DNA of 64,000 nt from Nomia melanderi (GCF_051020985.1 NC_135010.1:13390001-13454000); one strand, 5' to 3'; numbered from the stretch's first letter, positions 33,790 through 46,114 are shown. The notes: generated from the letters alone by a model not told the origin. Numbers and translations: made by a program.

Positions 33790-34340
33790 TCACAATGGTT
33801 TGCATACACTTTCCCATAGGGATGACACCGTTCGGATGTATACCTGGACCTTTAAACGCCGGCCCGGCGAGAGAAAGGGGATACGTAACGTATGGAGATC
33901 TATGCAAAATCGCGCGCGTACCTGAGCAAGGTTATATCCGTCCGATACCACGGGGTCACCCTTTCCACGGTGTTTATTGTTCCAGATCGGCTAGGAGAAG
34001 GGTTGCGCGCTAGCCCGTACCCTCCTCGCCCCTGCGCCCCCCCTTTTTCTGCAGGCCTGTCGCCTTCTTCCTGGCAGCACCTCTAGCAGTCTCTCTCTCC
34101 GTCTCCCTTCCGCGGAGGCAAAGCCACCCTTGAATTTTAAATTATGCAACGACCCGGCCACTGCGGAGCGCGACGAACCGAGAGGGTTGGAGGGGGGCCG
34201 GCTAGAGTTCCGAGCTGGCTGAACCAGGTATATTCAAATGGGCATACCATATTACCTGGGCTCTTCCTATTCAAACAGCCGTGCTACCTCGTAAACCCTC
34301 TCCTCCCGATCATCGGAGATTTATAATAAAAGCAGCCAGC
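33790..34340. promoter_or_regulatory. A+T-richer island with adjacent Sox and POU cores
   Basis: ACAATGG (33792-33798), a Sox HMG core, directly abuts TTTGCATA (33799-33806), a POU core. The order differs from the best-known composite, in which CATTGT precedes ATGCAAAT on one strand. Further along are ATACGT-A-ACGTAT near 33892, ATGCAAAA near 33902, and the hairpin at 34224-34259. TTTATAATAAAAG near 34320 resembles Hox/Cad or TATA-type sequence. An enhancer or promoter is inferred from site density only. Confidence 0.3.
34224..34259. other. imperfect hairpin
   Basis: CCAGGTA (34224-34230) pairs with TACCTGG (34253-34259). After a one-base bulge, TAT at 34231-34233 pairs with ATA at 34249-34251, leaving a 15-base loop. 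Ten pairs are too few for a Drosha-type microRNA precursor, but the symmetry is clear in an otherwise plain A+T-rich stretch. Confidence 0.45.
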
Positions 34341-37047
34341 GACGGGCCACCACCAGCGAAGAAGAACACTGTGGGAAAGATTCTCACGGTGTCTCTCGCT
34401 TCCGCTTCGACCGACCGTGGGCTGTTTTGCCTATCAGCCGGATCCAACGCGTGAAGGGGATACGATCCCCGGAGCCGTCGGGGACCCGACGCGTGTTTTG
34501 CATCTTCGAACGATCCGCGGTCGTTCGGTTCGAAGGGGTTCGATCGGCGAGACGCGCGTCTCTCACGGAAAACCGTTAGAAGTTCGCCGCGGAGGCTGGC
34601 CGTTTGCCCCGGCAGACTTTCCAACGGACTTTCTCCGATCGGTCGCGGACACGATCGTCTTTGTTCCTCCGCGTTTCGTTGCGATTCGAACTCCTCCCTT
34701 TCGGTAACGGATCTGCCAGCTGATCGAAGCGTGAAGCTCGATTTCGATCGCCTTTCGGTCTGCCGAGGAACGTTACGAGCGACTCCGAAGGAATCAACGG
34801 TTCCAGAGAATCATGGGAAAAGCAAAGATTCGACGAGATCGTTCCTCGATGGAGCGGAGAGTCCACGGAGGAAGCGGAGGTCCTAAGCGACCACGCAGGA
34901 AGCAAAGGTTTCACGGCGGGTTAAGGTCAACCCCCTCGTCGCGCGGAATCGGGAATTAATGCAACGCGTCTCACCGGGACTGGCTACCTAAAGCCAGGCG
35001 TAATATGCAAATGTCGAGGTCGACTCGCGCCTCGTCGAAACGAGGAAGAGAATGGAAGATCCCCACCTTCATCTTCTTCCTTTCCCTCTCTCGCTCTTTC
35101 CGTCCGGTTCGGCCGCGTTGCGTCTCGCCGTGTCGCGTCGTCTTCCGCTTCGCGTTTCTTTCTGGCCCCGCGAGGGCAGCCACGGTGCACGCCGCGCGCG
35201 CGGTGCCCGCCGAACAGGACACAACCGGAGAGGAGCCGGCTGGCCGGTGCACGGAGGAAGGAGGAGCCGATGCAACCTTTATAATTCCTGCTCCTCGTTT
35301 CGACTTTTTCTGTCCCCGTCCCGCCGCCGGTGTATCTCCGTCGTGCGCGCACCGACTCTTCCGACAGATAAATAATTCATCGAGGCTGCATGCTTTATGA
35401 CGATTATGCTAATCCCCGCGAACCTGTTACCACCGTTTACCCGCGCTCATGCAACCTCTGAATGGACGTCGCTCGACCAGGAATCGTGCGCAGCCCCCGA
35501 TCCGGCGTGCCTCGATCCCGAAACCACTTCCACGGAGCTATCCGCCGCGCGTTTCTTTCGGTCCCGCGATCGACCGAGCCTTTCTCCGGCGTGGACATCT
35601 GTGTCCGAGTCCGTCCGACGAGATCTCGTCGCGGTAACCCGGGGACAGGTGCGCGTGGAGACTCCATCCTCGAAATGTGGGAAACCGATGACCCACTCTA
35701 CCTTTCCCTTTCTCCGGCCGGCCCTTTTCACCGTCCTTGGCCCGATGACCCTTCACGAGGATTCCTTTTTCGTTCCATTAAAAAGTTGCATCACGAGAGA
35801 GCCATCCTACCAGCCGATTTTTATCGCGCGCGCGATGGAAAAAGCCTGTCAGCTTATCGTCAGGCGACACGCTCGTCCTGTCGCGGGGCACATTAAGACC
35901 GTTCGCCCGCCAATTCGTTTGATTTACGCGCGAAGTGGGCCCCGTACGCGCGCGTGGAGCGCGTTCCACTTGGTCGGACGGATTCCCGTGGACGTCGACG
36001 GTGTCCGGGTTGGGTCGCGGACCGAATACGAATAGGTTCGCGCGTCCGGATCGGTCGGAGAGCCACTCGGATCGTATCGACTGGCAATCTCGAGGAGAAC
36101 CGTCGGTTTTTCACGGATACGTTTCCACAGACGAACACCGCCGTGCCCGTGGAACAGACGCGGAACTCTCGAAACGCACTTTAGCGGAACGCCGACTGTT
36201 TTCCGTGGAGCGTGCACGTACCGTTTTATCGAACGACACACCGAGGTCCGAGCGTGCCAATAAACCCGGTAACAAAGTGTTCCAGAGAGTAGCAGTTTTC
36301 GTTTTACGGACCGAGCGAGAGCGCGAGCGCGAGCGAGCGAAGAGGATCGGTCGATCCTCGGATTAGAATCGACGTCGTAAAGCAGACTTCTTTCCACGGA
36401 CCGGACGAAGCGAGTCGTTCCCGAGGCGTGGGAGGATGGTCGATTTTCCGATGTTCGAGCAGACCCGGAAACCTAATCGGGACCGAGAGAGTCTCGTCTC
36501 TTATCGCGTACCCGGCTTCCTCGAACCGGGCCGTTATTAGCATTGCCAGTTATCCGGGACTATCTAATAAATTGTTCGCGAACGGGGCGGGAGCGGCAAC
36601 GACGGCCGCCGCTCTCGCGTGTGTGCGTTTACGGTTAGACTTCACGGCGAGACGTTCGCGTGGCTTTTGTGGACTTTGCAGTTTCTCGCCCCGCGCGCGC
36701 GCCGACGAAATTCAGTTACGTCGTCGCGTCTGCCGCCTCCCGAAACAAATCCCGCGTTCAAAGTTCGAACACCGTGAACGGACAAACTTCTCCCGAGAAC
36801 AGCAAACGGAACAGGCGACGCAGCTCACGGTTGCGCCGAGTTCACCTGAAAAACCGCTGTTTCCTCCAGGTGCAAGGGAGACCTGTTCCCCCGAGCGTCT
36901 GCTTTCGCCGGTGCTCGTCAATGGAGACACTCGATTCCTCGAAACAGGGACATCCGATCGCTTCGTTTCTCGATCGGAACCGACGGCTGCGCAGGGGTTG
37001 GCGTCTGCTCGTGTCTCCCGGCCGACAGCCTCGATTCGTCTCGATCC

Positions 37048-37070
37048 CTCTCTCTCTCTCTCTCTCTCTC
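37048..37070. repeat. (TC)11 microsatellite
   Basis: Eleven perfect TC units. On the minus strand it is another GAGA tract. Confidence 0.95.
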
Positions 37071-37401
37071 GCGCGACATTATCGAATCAAAGGGATAAAC
37101 GACTCGTTCGATTGCACCTTGAGGACGAACCCGTCGAGAGAGAGACTTGTCGGCTCGCTATCTGTTCGTTACCTGCGGGAACATCCTGGAAGAATGGCCT
37201 CGATCATCGAAGGATGGGCTTCGAACCCGCCGCTGGTCGCGCGGGGTGCGACTACGTCAATAGAAGAGCAGGTAGAGCAGGTAGAAGAGGGCAGGCGCGC
37301 ACTCGGCTGCGATCCGGAGGCAAACACGCACCCTGCGCTCGCTACTTTTCTGGGTCGAGAGACTAGGCGGTGCCTCCAACGACGACGCGATTCACCGCGC
37401 G

Positions 37402-37421
37402 CGTATCCGCCGACGGATACG
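37402..37421. other. perfect 8-bp hairpin with CCGA tetraloop
   Basis: CGTATCCG (37402-37409), CCGA, CGGATACG (37414-37421). The flanks do not extend the pairing. Confidence 0.65.
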
Positions 37422-38628
37422 GGCCGAGTTAATGCGCTCCTCCTTTCATCGTGACCCGCAACTCGAGCCCCGGCGACCCGCGCGACCGTTTAGGGAAATT
37501 CTCGCCTCGCACTGTTATTCAAACGAGGGTCCAACCGAAAACCGCGTTACCTTTTAAACGTATGCATATCGATCATTCTTCGATCCGATGAATGCCGCAA
37601 CGAACTTATGGGAGGATCGACCCTTTCCCCCCCGGAGACGCCAACGGTTTTTCTCGCTTGTCTGTCTGGTCGCTGCTTCTTCCGTCAACGGACTAATCCT
37701 TTCCGATCGTTTGTCGGCATGCGCTGCAAGCAGATGAAACTTCGATCAGTCGAATTCATTTCTCGATTCGATGGAAGTAGATTTGTAACGGTTGCATCGA
37801 GGGACTTGGGCAGTTACGAATAAGTGTACGCATTTTTTGAAAACTAGTTTCGGTATTCTGAAAGTTACCGGATCGAGAGAGGAATTGTCTCGAAGATTTC
37901 TAGAGATTCCAAGCGTTTGGCTAGTGGAGTATGCTCCTTTTTAAATAGAGGAAGAAAGGGGATTTCGCTGGTAAAAAATACATGCTGGAAGCTGGGCGGA
38001 TCCGGCTCGCGAATTTTCAGGCCGTGAACACGTACTCACGCTCGCCGCGGCCGCTTCTCGCCCACGGAATCCTGGAGCGGAGCTGTTCCTACTGTTTGTG
38101 TTTGAGAAGCAAATTACAATAATTGAATAGACCGCTAATTTCCCCCCGATCCGCCGTCTCGTTCTCCCCGGCGGCCTGATCTTTTCCCGGCAGCCACCCT
38201 CCGGACGGCAGCGGCCGACCAGTCCGCCACGGTAGCGTCTTTCCGGTCGTTCGTCGGGCCCCGAGCTCGCGTTGCGTGCCGTGGATTTTACGACGCGTCG
38301 AAGGCGTTCGCCGTGACTGGCGATTATTGAAAGGGGATTACCGCGCGAGAGAAAACGTTCCTGGACGCGAGACACTTCTTGAACTGTACCCAGTTATCCG
38401 CGCGACAGGTATATCGCCCCAAATAAGATTTCCCGTCGCGGAGCGGAACAAAGTGGAACGAGCGAGCGAGCGAGCGTGTCCGGCGCACGGCTGTTTTGAA
38501 ATACCGTGACTAGGATTTCCGAAGGATTTATTTCAAGAAGCCGTGCCTCGCGACTCGCACTCGGTGACCGGTGCTCATAACCGGACGCACTGGCGCGGTA
38601 TTAGATATACGAGCCGGCCGACCGAGAG

Positions 38629-38642
38629 CGCGCGCGCGCGCG
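38629..38642. repeat. (CG)7 tract
   Basis: Seven alternating CG units, Z-DNA-prone, followed by GGGGC. Confidence 0.85.
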
Positions 38643-39348
38643 GGGCAGCCGAAGAAAAAACCAGAGCCCAGGAATGTCACCTGTTTGTGCAAGTATCAAC
38701 GCATTATCCCATTGCGCCGCGATAAAATCGAGCTTAAAAGCAAAACAGGATATTACTTAAGCGCGAAAACATTTTGTCTTGGGAAACGAGGCCGCTACCT
38801 GTCCCGCGGCTCGCGGTCGCGGTTGACATTTTCGCGACAGGCACGCGCGAGCGATATTCTTCTGCCTTTCGGGAACCCGTTCGGCCGGAGGTTTCGCGCG
38901 GCGGCCGCGTCGCCGCTTTCCCAATTTCAGAGCTAATCGCCTCCGACGACGATTATCTTTAACGATCATGGGTTTACAAGCTCGTAAAGGTATCGAGCAC
39001 GGCACTTTCGCCCGGCCCGTGTTCCTCGGCGAGCCCGCTTCCTCGCCGGGGACCGTGTCGCTCGCGGGAAATTTACGGATTCGCGGGGGAACGTTCCGTC
39101 GTTCGGCGTGACGTCGAAAAAGACGAAAAACGCCGGTCGCGCAACGTCGACCCCGGTAAGTGTTCCTGCGTAGTTCCGAGACGCTCTCGCGCGCATTGTA
39201 CACAGCACAGGTTCTGGGCAAAGGTGAACGCGGAGTCGCGCGAGAGCGAACAGAGACGTGTTTGTAGAGACAGCGGCGCGTAGAGAGAGAGGAAGAGCGC
39301 TCGAACGCGGAGGAGGAAGGAACGGGGGAGACGGAAACGAGGAGGAGA

Positions 39349-39370
39349 GCAGCAGCAGCAGCAGCAGCAG
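39349..39370 (+). repeat. (CAG)7 trinucleotide repeat
   Basis: Seven CAG units in a GGAGGAGA purine-rich context. In one plus frame it reads Ser and in others Gln or Ala. No surrounding frame is credible coding sequence. Confidence 0.95.
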
Positions 39371-39405
39371 GAGAGGATACGAAGTCGACTGCGAGTCGCG
39401 TCAAG

Positions 39406-39439
39406 TCGACTCGACTCGACTCGACTCGACTCGACTCGA
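39406..39439. repeat. (TCGAC)n pentamer repeat
   Basis: Nearly seven perfect TCGAC units. Each unit contains the palindrome TCGA, so the array is a ladder of overlapping short dyads. An imperfect version of the same pentamer family (GACTC, GGCTC) recurs at about 63005-63055. Confidence 0.95.
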
Positions 39440-40172
39440 ACTCTCGGACGAGCGATGCTCGACACACAAAACGCCCGGCGAAACGCCATTACCTCAAAGA
39501 TTCGTTCCAACTTCCACGTATTCGTTATTTGTTTGCTCGTCTCGCGGCAGCGCAGGGCAGCGAGAGGGCCTCGACTATTCCAGCGGCGACGAGGACGCGG
39601 AGACGGTCCACCTTCGCACCGGAGGGGACTTCTCGCTCCGAATACCGAGAATTTCGGAACCACCTAGCTCGAGACGAGCAGAGGGCCACGGTAGCCCGAC
39701 CCTAGCCGCTGGATCCTCTCGAGAATCAAGGTCATTTTTGTCTAACCACCGTCGACTTCCCAAACTTCGTTACTTTCGCGATTGAAACGAAGAGTCCTGT
39801 GGATATTTCCTCGTCCAAGAGGACACCGATCGGACTTTGTTATCGGTTCGATCGGTTCCGATGCTGGCAACTCGGGAACGGCCGATATCGAGGGGACGAG
39901 CGACGATCGGGCGATTTCTCGAAGCCGGACGAGATCCGAGAGGATTCGGGATCGACGCGCGGAACGGATCGACGCCGGGAGGATCGAGATATACCGTTGC
40001 GTGAAAAGTTCCTCGAAAGAGGCAGCGGCCGAGGTGGATCGAGTTTAGCAGGATTTCGGCGGCGAGGTGTGTAGGGCGACCGAGCCGAAATAGCGCCGGG
40101 GAATGCTCGCGGCTAGAGGCGAGAGAGGGCCGCAGCCGCAGCCACAGCCTTTTGGGACCCGGTCCTCGGAGC

Positions 40173-40193
40173 ACTGGCGACTGGCGACTGGCG
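40173..40193. repeat. (ACTGGCG)3 tandem repeat
   Basis: Three perfect copies of the heptamer, directly followed by ATTATAAAGAAC, which has a TATA-like core at 40196-40203. No initiator-like sequence was found about 30 bp downstream. Confidence 0.85.
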
Positions 40194-40891
40194 ATTATAA
40201 AGAACAGTGAAAAAGGAACGAGAGGAGAGAAAGCCGGTGGCGCGAGGGAGACGGGGATAGAGACAAGCACGGGCACGAACGCGGACACACGCATCGGCGC
40301 GGAAAGAGAGACGAGGACGGAGCCCGTGGCGGCGGAGGAGCGGCGTGTATAGGCATCGTCGTTGGCTGCGTTTAAAAAACCAGTTGTGCGAGCCGAGCCG
40401 ACAGCGACGGCACTCTCCGCTTGGGTTAGGCACCGAGAAAACCGGCGAGAAGGTGCCCTCGCGTGGGCCGCACGGGTCCTATAAGGACCGCGGACCGTCT
40501 TTCGTGCCCTTCGCCGCTCTCGGACGCTTCCACGGTTTGTTTTCTGGCTGGCTAGACGTCTCTCGACACCTTCGCGCGGCTGACGTGCCTTCGCAGCGAC
40601 TTCTCCGCGTCGAAGCTGATCGATCTCCGCCGATTCTCTTCTCTTCTATTCCTCCCTTCTTCTTCTTCTTCGTTATCTCCTCTGTCGGGGATGCGACGAG
40701 TGTAGCTCGGAACCGGTAACAACTAGCGCCGCTGAAATTCCGGTCGCGCGTTTACCAACGAACCCCGTACACCGCGTAGCGCCCGCTTTCCTCGTTTTAA
40801 TGACGCAACCGAATAAACGAACACGAGTCCGGTCGCGCGAGCGATCGGCACCGCGCCTCACGAAGTTCGCGCGCCGTCAGGTGGTACCGGT

Positions 40892-40993
40892 GTGACGTCA
40901 CCGGTCCCCGAAAGATTACGAGACACGAGATGCAACCGAAATTATGCAAATACGATGCAAATCCCGGAGCGGCGTGACGCTAATCCCCGTCAC
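40892..40993. promoter_or_regulatory. CRE + tandem octamers + TAATCC cluster
   Basis: Within 102 bp there are four elements. GTGACGTCAC (40892-40901) is a palindromic full cAMP-response element, overlapped by ACCGGT-type repeats. Two perfect octamers ATGCAAAT lie at 40944-40951 and 40955-40962, 11 bp apart start to start, so on the same helix face. CRE half sites GTGACG (40974-40979) and CGTCAC (40988-40993) form an inverted pair. The 8 bases between them read CTAATCCC and contain a TAATCC core. CREB/ATF proteins bind the CRE and TGACG half sites, POU proteins the octamers and K50 homeodomains TAATCC. Density and helical spacing make this the best enhancer candidate in the window. Confidence 0.5.
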
Positions 40994-43585
40994 AATATTG
41001 AAGGTAATTGGTCGGGGGTGTTGGCCCGGCTCTCTCGTCCGCTCCTCGCCTCCGTCTCTCCTTCTTCCCGGCCGAAAAACCGCGGGAGCTCCGTTGCTCC
41101 GGAAGTCCCTCCCCCTCGGTCCGTGGAGCGGATATTTTACGACATCGAGAGGACTCCGCGGGTAGCCGCGGCCGGCTCGCACCGAACCCGTCGTTCGACA
41201 CCTCTGCGAAACGCAAACAGCCTCGAGAACCGAGGCCCCCGTCCGCCCGTTTACGACTCGCACCCGCCGAATCGCGCGAAACCTGTCCGAAGCCCGGCCG
41301 ACTCCGTATTCGAGAGAACCGGGAGCAGTTTCTGGGCGAAGCGTGATACTTTAGCTCGCGACAGGGCCCGGAGAAACTACTGGGTTATCTTCTGGAAGAT
41401 CGTCCTTCGCGGTTAACCCTTATCGATCCTCGCGTGGATCTCCGGCCGGGTGAGGAACGAGGACCGTGGGGCGCGGAGGGGGCCAGCGGAAAGGCGGGTC
41501 AGGTTCATTCATGCCGCGGTGGAAGAAGAATTATCTCGGTCGGCCCGTTATCTGCGACGACGTGCGTGCGCGTACACCGCGCTCGGAGGTAGTCACGAAC
41601 TCTCGAAAGAGATACCGCGGTTCCGAGCGGAAAGCACCGGCTCGGGGACGCGTCCGAGCCGGCCGAAGGAGAAAGCGAACGACCAGAGAAAGGGTGGGAC
41701 GGAGGAAAGGAGGGAAAGAGAGAGTGAGAGGCGCCGGTTCGTTCGTGGGGGTTGATGAATGACGGGCGGTTAACCACGACCACGCTAAAGTTATCTGGGT
41801 AATCTGAGGAGGCGAGGTCCCACTGTCTTACGACGAGTTTTATTATGGTGTTTCTACTTGGCAAGGGCGAGGTCAGCGCGGGCGTGCGCTGCGCCGAGGC
41901 CTGAAAACGAGACTGGGTCAGACCCGGTTGCATCAGAGATAGCCCAGGAGAGGGATTCCCTCCCCTCGGACACCTTCGACACGCCACTTACGCCTCTTTA
42001 CGCTGGAACCAGAACCCGAACGCACGCGGGCACCGAAACTCTCGGTATCCGCCGTCCGCGCACCGTCGTCTCGAAGCCTTGACCCACTACTAGACCCGCT
42101 GCGGCCACCATTTTTCGTATTACCTGTCGCGAGCGGCGGCCGCTCGACTTCGTAGCTATCGAGGTTTCTAGAGATCGCGTTCCTTCGTTCCGTCGAGAAG
42201 CTCGAGCGACATCTGCGAATCGAAGGATTCGCGGGAAACCTCTTCCAACGTGAGACGAAGGATCGGTAAGGTTTCGGGTGAACACGAGGGGTCTGAGACA
42301 AGCGACAGCATCGCAGGGGGATGCTGTCGCTCCATCTGTCTCGGCCGGTAAGGGGATCTTCGCGAAAAGGGACCCAGAAGAACCCCTCGAGCCGGGCCCC
42401 GTTCGTACCCCGTGTTCCCGGTGCCTTACCGACCGCGATTCTTATCTGGCCCACTCCTCTGGATGACGATTCCTCCGGCTCGATCGATCTCGAGCTCAAC
42501 CAAGAGCAGCGATCCAGTCGCTACGCGGACGATTGAAAACAATTAGCGGGCTTTGCACCCGGAGAACCTAATGACCGCGCACCGCCTTCGCTCGTCCACC
42601 TTCATCCTTAATCGTCCCTTTTCGGGATTATTACCATAATTTCTTTCCCCACCGATAATTCCAATTAGGGCTTAGACGCGGCCCGAATAATGCCTATAAT
42701 CACCGCACTTACGTCACGATCTGTGCCGCGCGCTCGTTTTCGTTCCGGTCCTTTCCGCCCCTGCCACGGAATCTACGCGGAACCGATGAACCGTTACCAG
42801 GAACCAGCAACGGACTCTAATAGGGTGCAATTATCCGCGCGGAAAGATCGCCGTTTCTGGGAGCAACGCCTCGAATCCCCCCCAGAATGCGATCCCGTCT
42901 CACGGGATATTCCGACGTCCGCGTTTGCGTGACGGGGCACGCGCCGGAAGCTGAAGCGTTGTTCTCCATGGAACTCGGCTCGGATTCTACGTCTGTTTCT
43001 CCGGTTCACGACGCGGCGAGATTTCCAGGGGAAAAGAGAGGAAACAGGACTCCAGGTACGAACGTTTCCGATGAATCGGTCGGCCCTGCGGGTCGAGCAC
43101 GGCTATAATTACTCGAAAACTTATCGGAAACTTGCTAAACTAGCGGGTAGCAGCGCGCAAATCCAACCGTCTGACCTTCCGACAGTCTTCTCGCGAGGAA
43201 CACCGTGTCCGATGGGCTTTCGATACTCCTGGCTCCGAAACCCGCACGCAATCCCCGTGGTTTTACCTTTCTCGTTGCCCTCGGAGGCCCATCGCGTTGA
43301 AACCGGCCGTTTCTAACCCAGACTCGGCGAGCGTCGCTCGCAAAGCCGATCACGAGCGGTAAGCTCCCGTACGAGACGCTCCGTCGGATTCGGCGCAAGG
43401 ATACCGGGGTCCTACATTTATTCCGCGCGCGCGATTCGCGACATTTTTCTGCGGCGCACGCGAATTTACATGACTGCCATACGAATGCCGGTCGGGAGGA
43501 ACAAGCCGGCGCTGCGCTGCCCGTCGAGGTTGAGCCGATCGCGGGCACGGTTCAGTTTTTGCACGCGAAGCGGCCTTGTTGACGA

Positions 43586-43593
43586 TGACGTCA
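43586..43593. promoter_or_regulatory. full CRE palindrome TGACGTCA
   Basis: A second perfect TGACGTCA about 2.7 kb from the cluster at 40.9 kb. It is flanked by GACGA and GCGAAG, with no octamer nearby. Confidence 0.35.
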
Positions 43594-43637
43594 GCGAAGA
43601 CGCGAGCTTGTCGAGCATCCCGTGGATTTGTACGCTT

Positions 43638-43680
43638 GCACGCACGCACGCACGCTCCGCTCGCTCGCTCGCTCGCTCGG
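43638..43680. repeat. (GCAC)n then (GCTC)n tetramer repeats
   Basis: About four GCAC units (43638-43655) run into about five GCTC units (43658-43680), with degenerate GGTC/GCTC copies to about 43695. Soon after, GGTTCG and CGAACC form a short inverted repeat near 43699-43718. Confidence 0.9.
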
Positions 43681-44076
43681 TTGCTCGGTCGCTCGCTGGT
43701 TCGATGCGAAGCGAACCCGAGCAAAAAAGGCACTGCATAACAGACAGCGTTACAGAGGTACGTGCGTTCACTTACAAGAAGGTCGGACCGAAAAAAAAGT
43801 GACGCGAAAGAAGGAAAATCCCGGGACGAAGGTTGCGTCACCGTCCCTACGAGGATTTCGCCGTTTTCACTCGCGCTCGCGGCTAACTGGATCCGCGATT
43901 TCGGTCATCGGATCGATCGAATCGGATCGGATCGATCGTGTTCGATCGGGACGACGGTCGGCGGACGCCTCGCTGTTCGAAGCATCGCGGCTCGCGATGA
44001 CTGGAGAACCGTCCGTCGAGGCTGAACGAGCGTAGGAAACGAGGAAATTCCAATGAAACCGCGGGGAGGACAGGCG

Positions 44077-44096
44077 GCGGCCGCGGCTGCGGCCGC
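44077..44096. other. two GCGGCCGC palindromes 4 bp apart
   Basis: GCGGCCGC (44077-44084), GGCT, GCGGCCGC (44089-44096). Each copy is a palindrome and the pair also forms an 8-bp hairpin with a 4-nt loop. Very G+C-rich. Confidence 0.75.
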
Positions 44097-46114
44097 ACGT
44101 AACACCATGCGTTTACTATACACGCTTACCGACACGCCATTCACCGGACCCCTATGAATGAACACGGACGAACGCGCGCGATGGCAACTTTATACGCTGT
44201 AACGCGACCAGGCCGAGAGTCGGCCGCCGCCGGACCAAAAGAAGGAGAAAGAGGGCCCCGTGTGCAACGCCGGACAGAGCGAACGGGAGGAGAGATCCTC
44301 GCGCGAGAGAGAAAGATTTCAAGAGTAGGGAGAAAATTGAACGGAGAGAAGGGAGGCTTACCCGCGGAACGTATGCACGCGCGCGCCGATCTCCGCCGGA
44401 GCGGGTTCGCATTGTATTATTATTCAATAGCGATAGAGTAATTGATCCAAAGTCCCTGCCCCCTTCCCGTTCCGCGGCGCTCCGCGACGCCGGTGCACGC
44501 TTTCCCGGGTGGCTATACGCGTGCGTGAGAGCATCGGTGCGTGTGCGGACGACTCGCGCGCAGAAACGCATGCAAAGGAGCTGCGGGCCCGCGCGCGGTC
44601 GTTTAATGAGTTTGATATGGGAGGGACGTCGCCGCTCGTAATCTTCATTATTCACGCGATGTCTGGCCAAGCTGGAAGGTCCGCCGCTGCCGATCCTGCC
44701 GCGGCGCCGCTCGATTGCGAGCCGATACCCGCCGATTACGAACGGGAGCATCGTTTCGAGTCTCATTCGGTTGCGCAAACAAGGCGCTAATTTATTCCGA
44801 GTTTACGATCCTCCGGTTCCCCGCTCCGGCGGGACGATTATTCGGTAAAAGTTGACCGACGGATGATTTACCGGGCGGACGTCGGTGACCTTTAAATCGG
44901 CGACCGGCTCCGCCGATCCCGGACCACTTGTCGCGCAACCGCGCGAACGAACCTCGGCGGGCATCCACTTTCGTCGATGCAGAATCGTCCATTGGAGGCG
45001 AAAGGTACGAGATACGCGAGATACAGGTCGAGCATGTATATTATTGTGTATTTGTCAGGCCGCGGCGACGGGGCCCTCCCATACCGAGTCCTCGCTCCTC
45101 CTCCACCTTCGCCGGCACCTTTTCCGTCTCGTTTCCTAGGCCCTCGCTCTCTCGCTCGCGCTCCCGTTCTCTCTTCTGCCGTCTCTCGCGCGCGCCGCGG
45201 TACACAACCCGCGTCCCCGTAAGTATAATTCGCGGCGCGTTGTTTGTATGCGCATGTAAATGCCCGGGTATTGTGTTTGCCGATGCTACGCCACTACCGC
45301 CGTCGACGAAGCGCTCTCCGCGTTGCCTCCTCACCGCACAGAGGCGTTAAACGGCAACCCGTGCGCCGCGAATTCGAAACTATCGGTTCCCTCGCCGCTC
45401 CTCCTACACCCGTCGCGAGCGTTCCCCGAACGTCCCGTCAACCCTCTCGCTCCGGTTCGCCGTTTCTCGAGCGTTTCCTCTCCTACTGGATGAAACGCGG
45501 TAGGCCGTCGAGACGATTTCGCCACGATCGCGGCGCGGCTCGCTGGAAAAGGTCACGGCTGATCCCTTTCCGCGATTCCGCGGCCGACGACGATGAAATC
45601 CGCGATGGAAATATCGCGGCGGGTCGAATTCCCCGCAACGACTGAACGGGCGAGCGACGTCGGGTCCGTTGGCCACGAGGCAACGGGTCTCCGGCGCGGA
45701 CTTAACACCAGCCACGTTGCCAGCTGAACCATCCCGGGGCCCGACAACAGGAATGCCGTGTGTTAAAATGCCTTCTGCGGCCGTGTGTTCGAATCGTGCG
45801 CGCCTCGTGCTTCCCGCGGCCCGTGTGTGTGCGTGCCTGGCCTGTGAGTAGGATGCGTAAAACGTGCGTCTGCGCTCTCCCCGTGGCCAGCCTCGGGCCC
45901 AGCATCACCTGTCTTCCCTCTTCCCTCCTCCCGGCCCCTGGTCGCCCACTCTTTCATTCTCCGCTTCTTCCTCCGATCCCCCGTCCAGAAAGGAAGATAA
46001 TAAAGAAAAAAATCCCTCGAGAGAGCCTCTCCTAGAAGACTAGCTCGATTTCGAATCTTCGATTTTACTTTCGGCGATGTCGACCGGTCCCTGCTCGAAC
46101 GACCGTATCCACGA

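Larger units (their letters stand above)
34340..39300. other. gene-free block
   Basis: Two overlapping plus-strand frames of 312 and 264 codons (36428-37366 and 36660-37454) share a (TC)n tract and have no recognisable content. Other items are a POU/homeodomain-core patch at 35370-35410, GAGC-type runs at 36310-36335 and 38458-38476, the hairpin at 37402-37421, A+T-richer DNA at 37540-37960 and a (CG)n tract at 38629-38642. Confidence 0.5.
39450..43560. other. gene-free block around a regulatory-like cluster
   Basis: It includes a GCAGCC run at 40131-40148, the ACTGGCG triplication at 40173-40193, the site cluster at 40892-40993, and a (TC)/(CTT) run at about 40655-40680. Open frames up to 188 codons (41933-42499, minus) are unrecognised. 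Nothing notable was seen at 41000-42650 apart from purine-rich DNA near 41700. Confidence 0.5.

Noticed and set aside
37210..37228. T-arm-like CTTCGAACCC sequence
   Set aside because: On both strands only three stem pairs form and there is no accompanying A-box.
36428..37454. Two long plus-strand open frames (312 and 264 codons)
   Set aside because: They overlap in different frames on the same strand, share a (TC)n tract and have no recognisable domain. Stop-poor composition explains them.
40196..40203. TATA-like TATAAAGA after the heptamer triplication
   Set aside because: There is no initiator or downstream element at the expected distance and no open exon follows, so it is weaker than the 62721 site.
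42321..42536. Frame ending in YADD, like the reverse-transcriptase catalytic box
   Set aside because: The tetrapeptide is at the very end of a short frame with no other reverse-transcriptase blocks.
46025..46035. 11 bases resembling the core of insect miR-282 as I remember it
   Set aside because: The match ends on both sides and no complementary arm lies within precursor distance.
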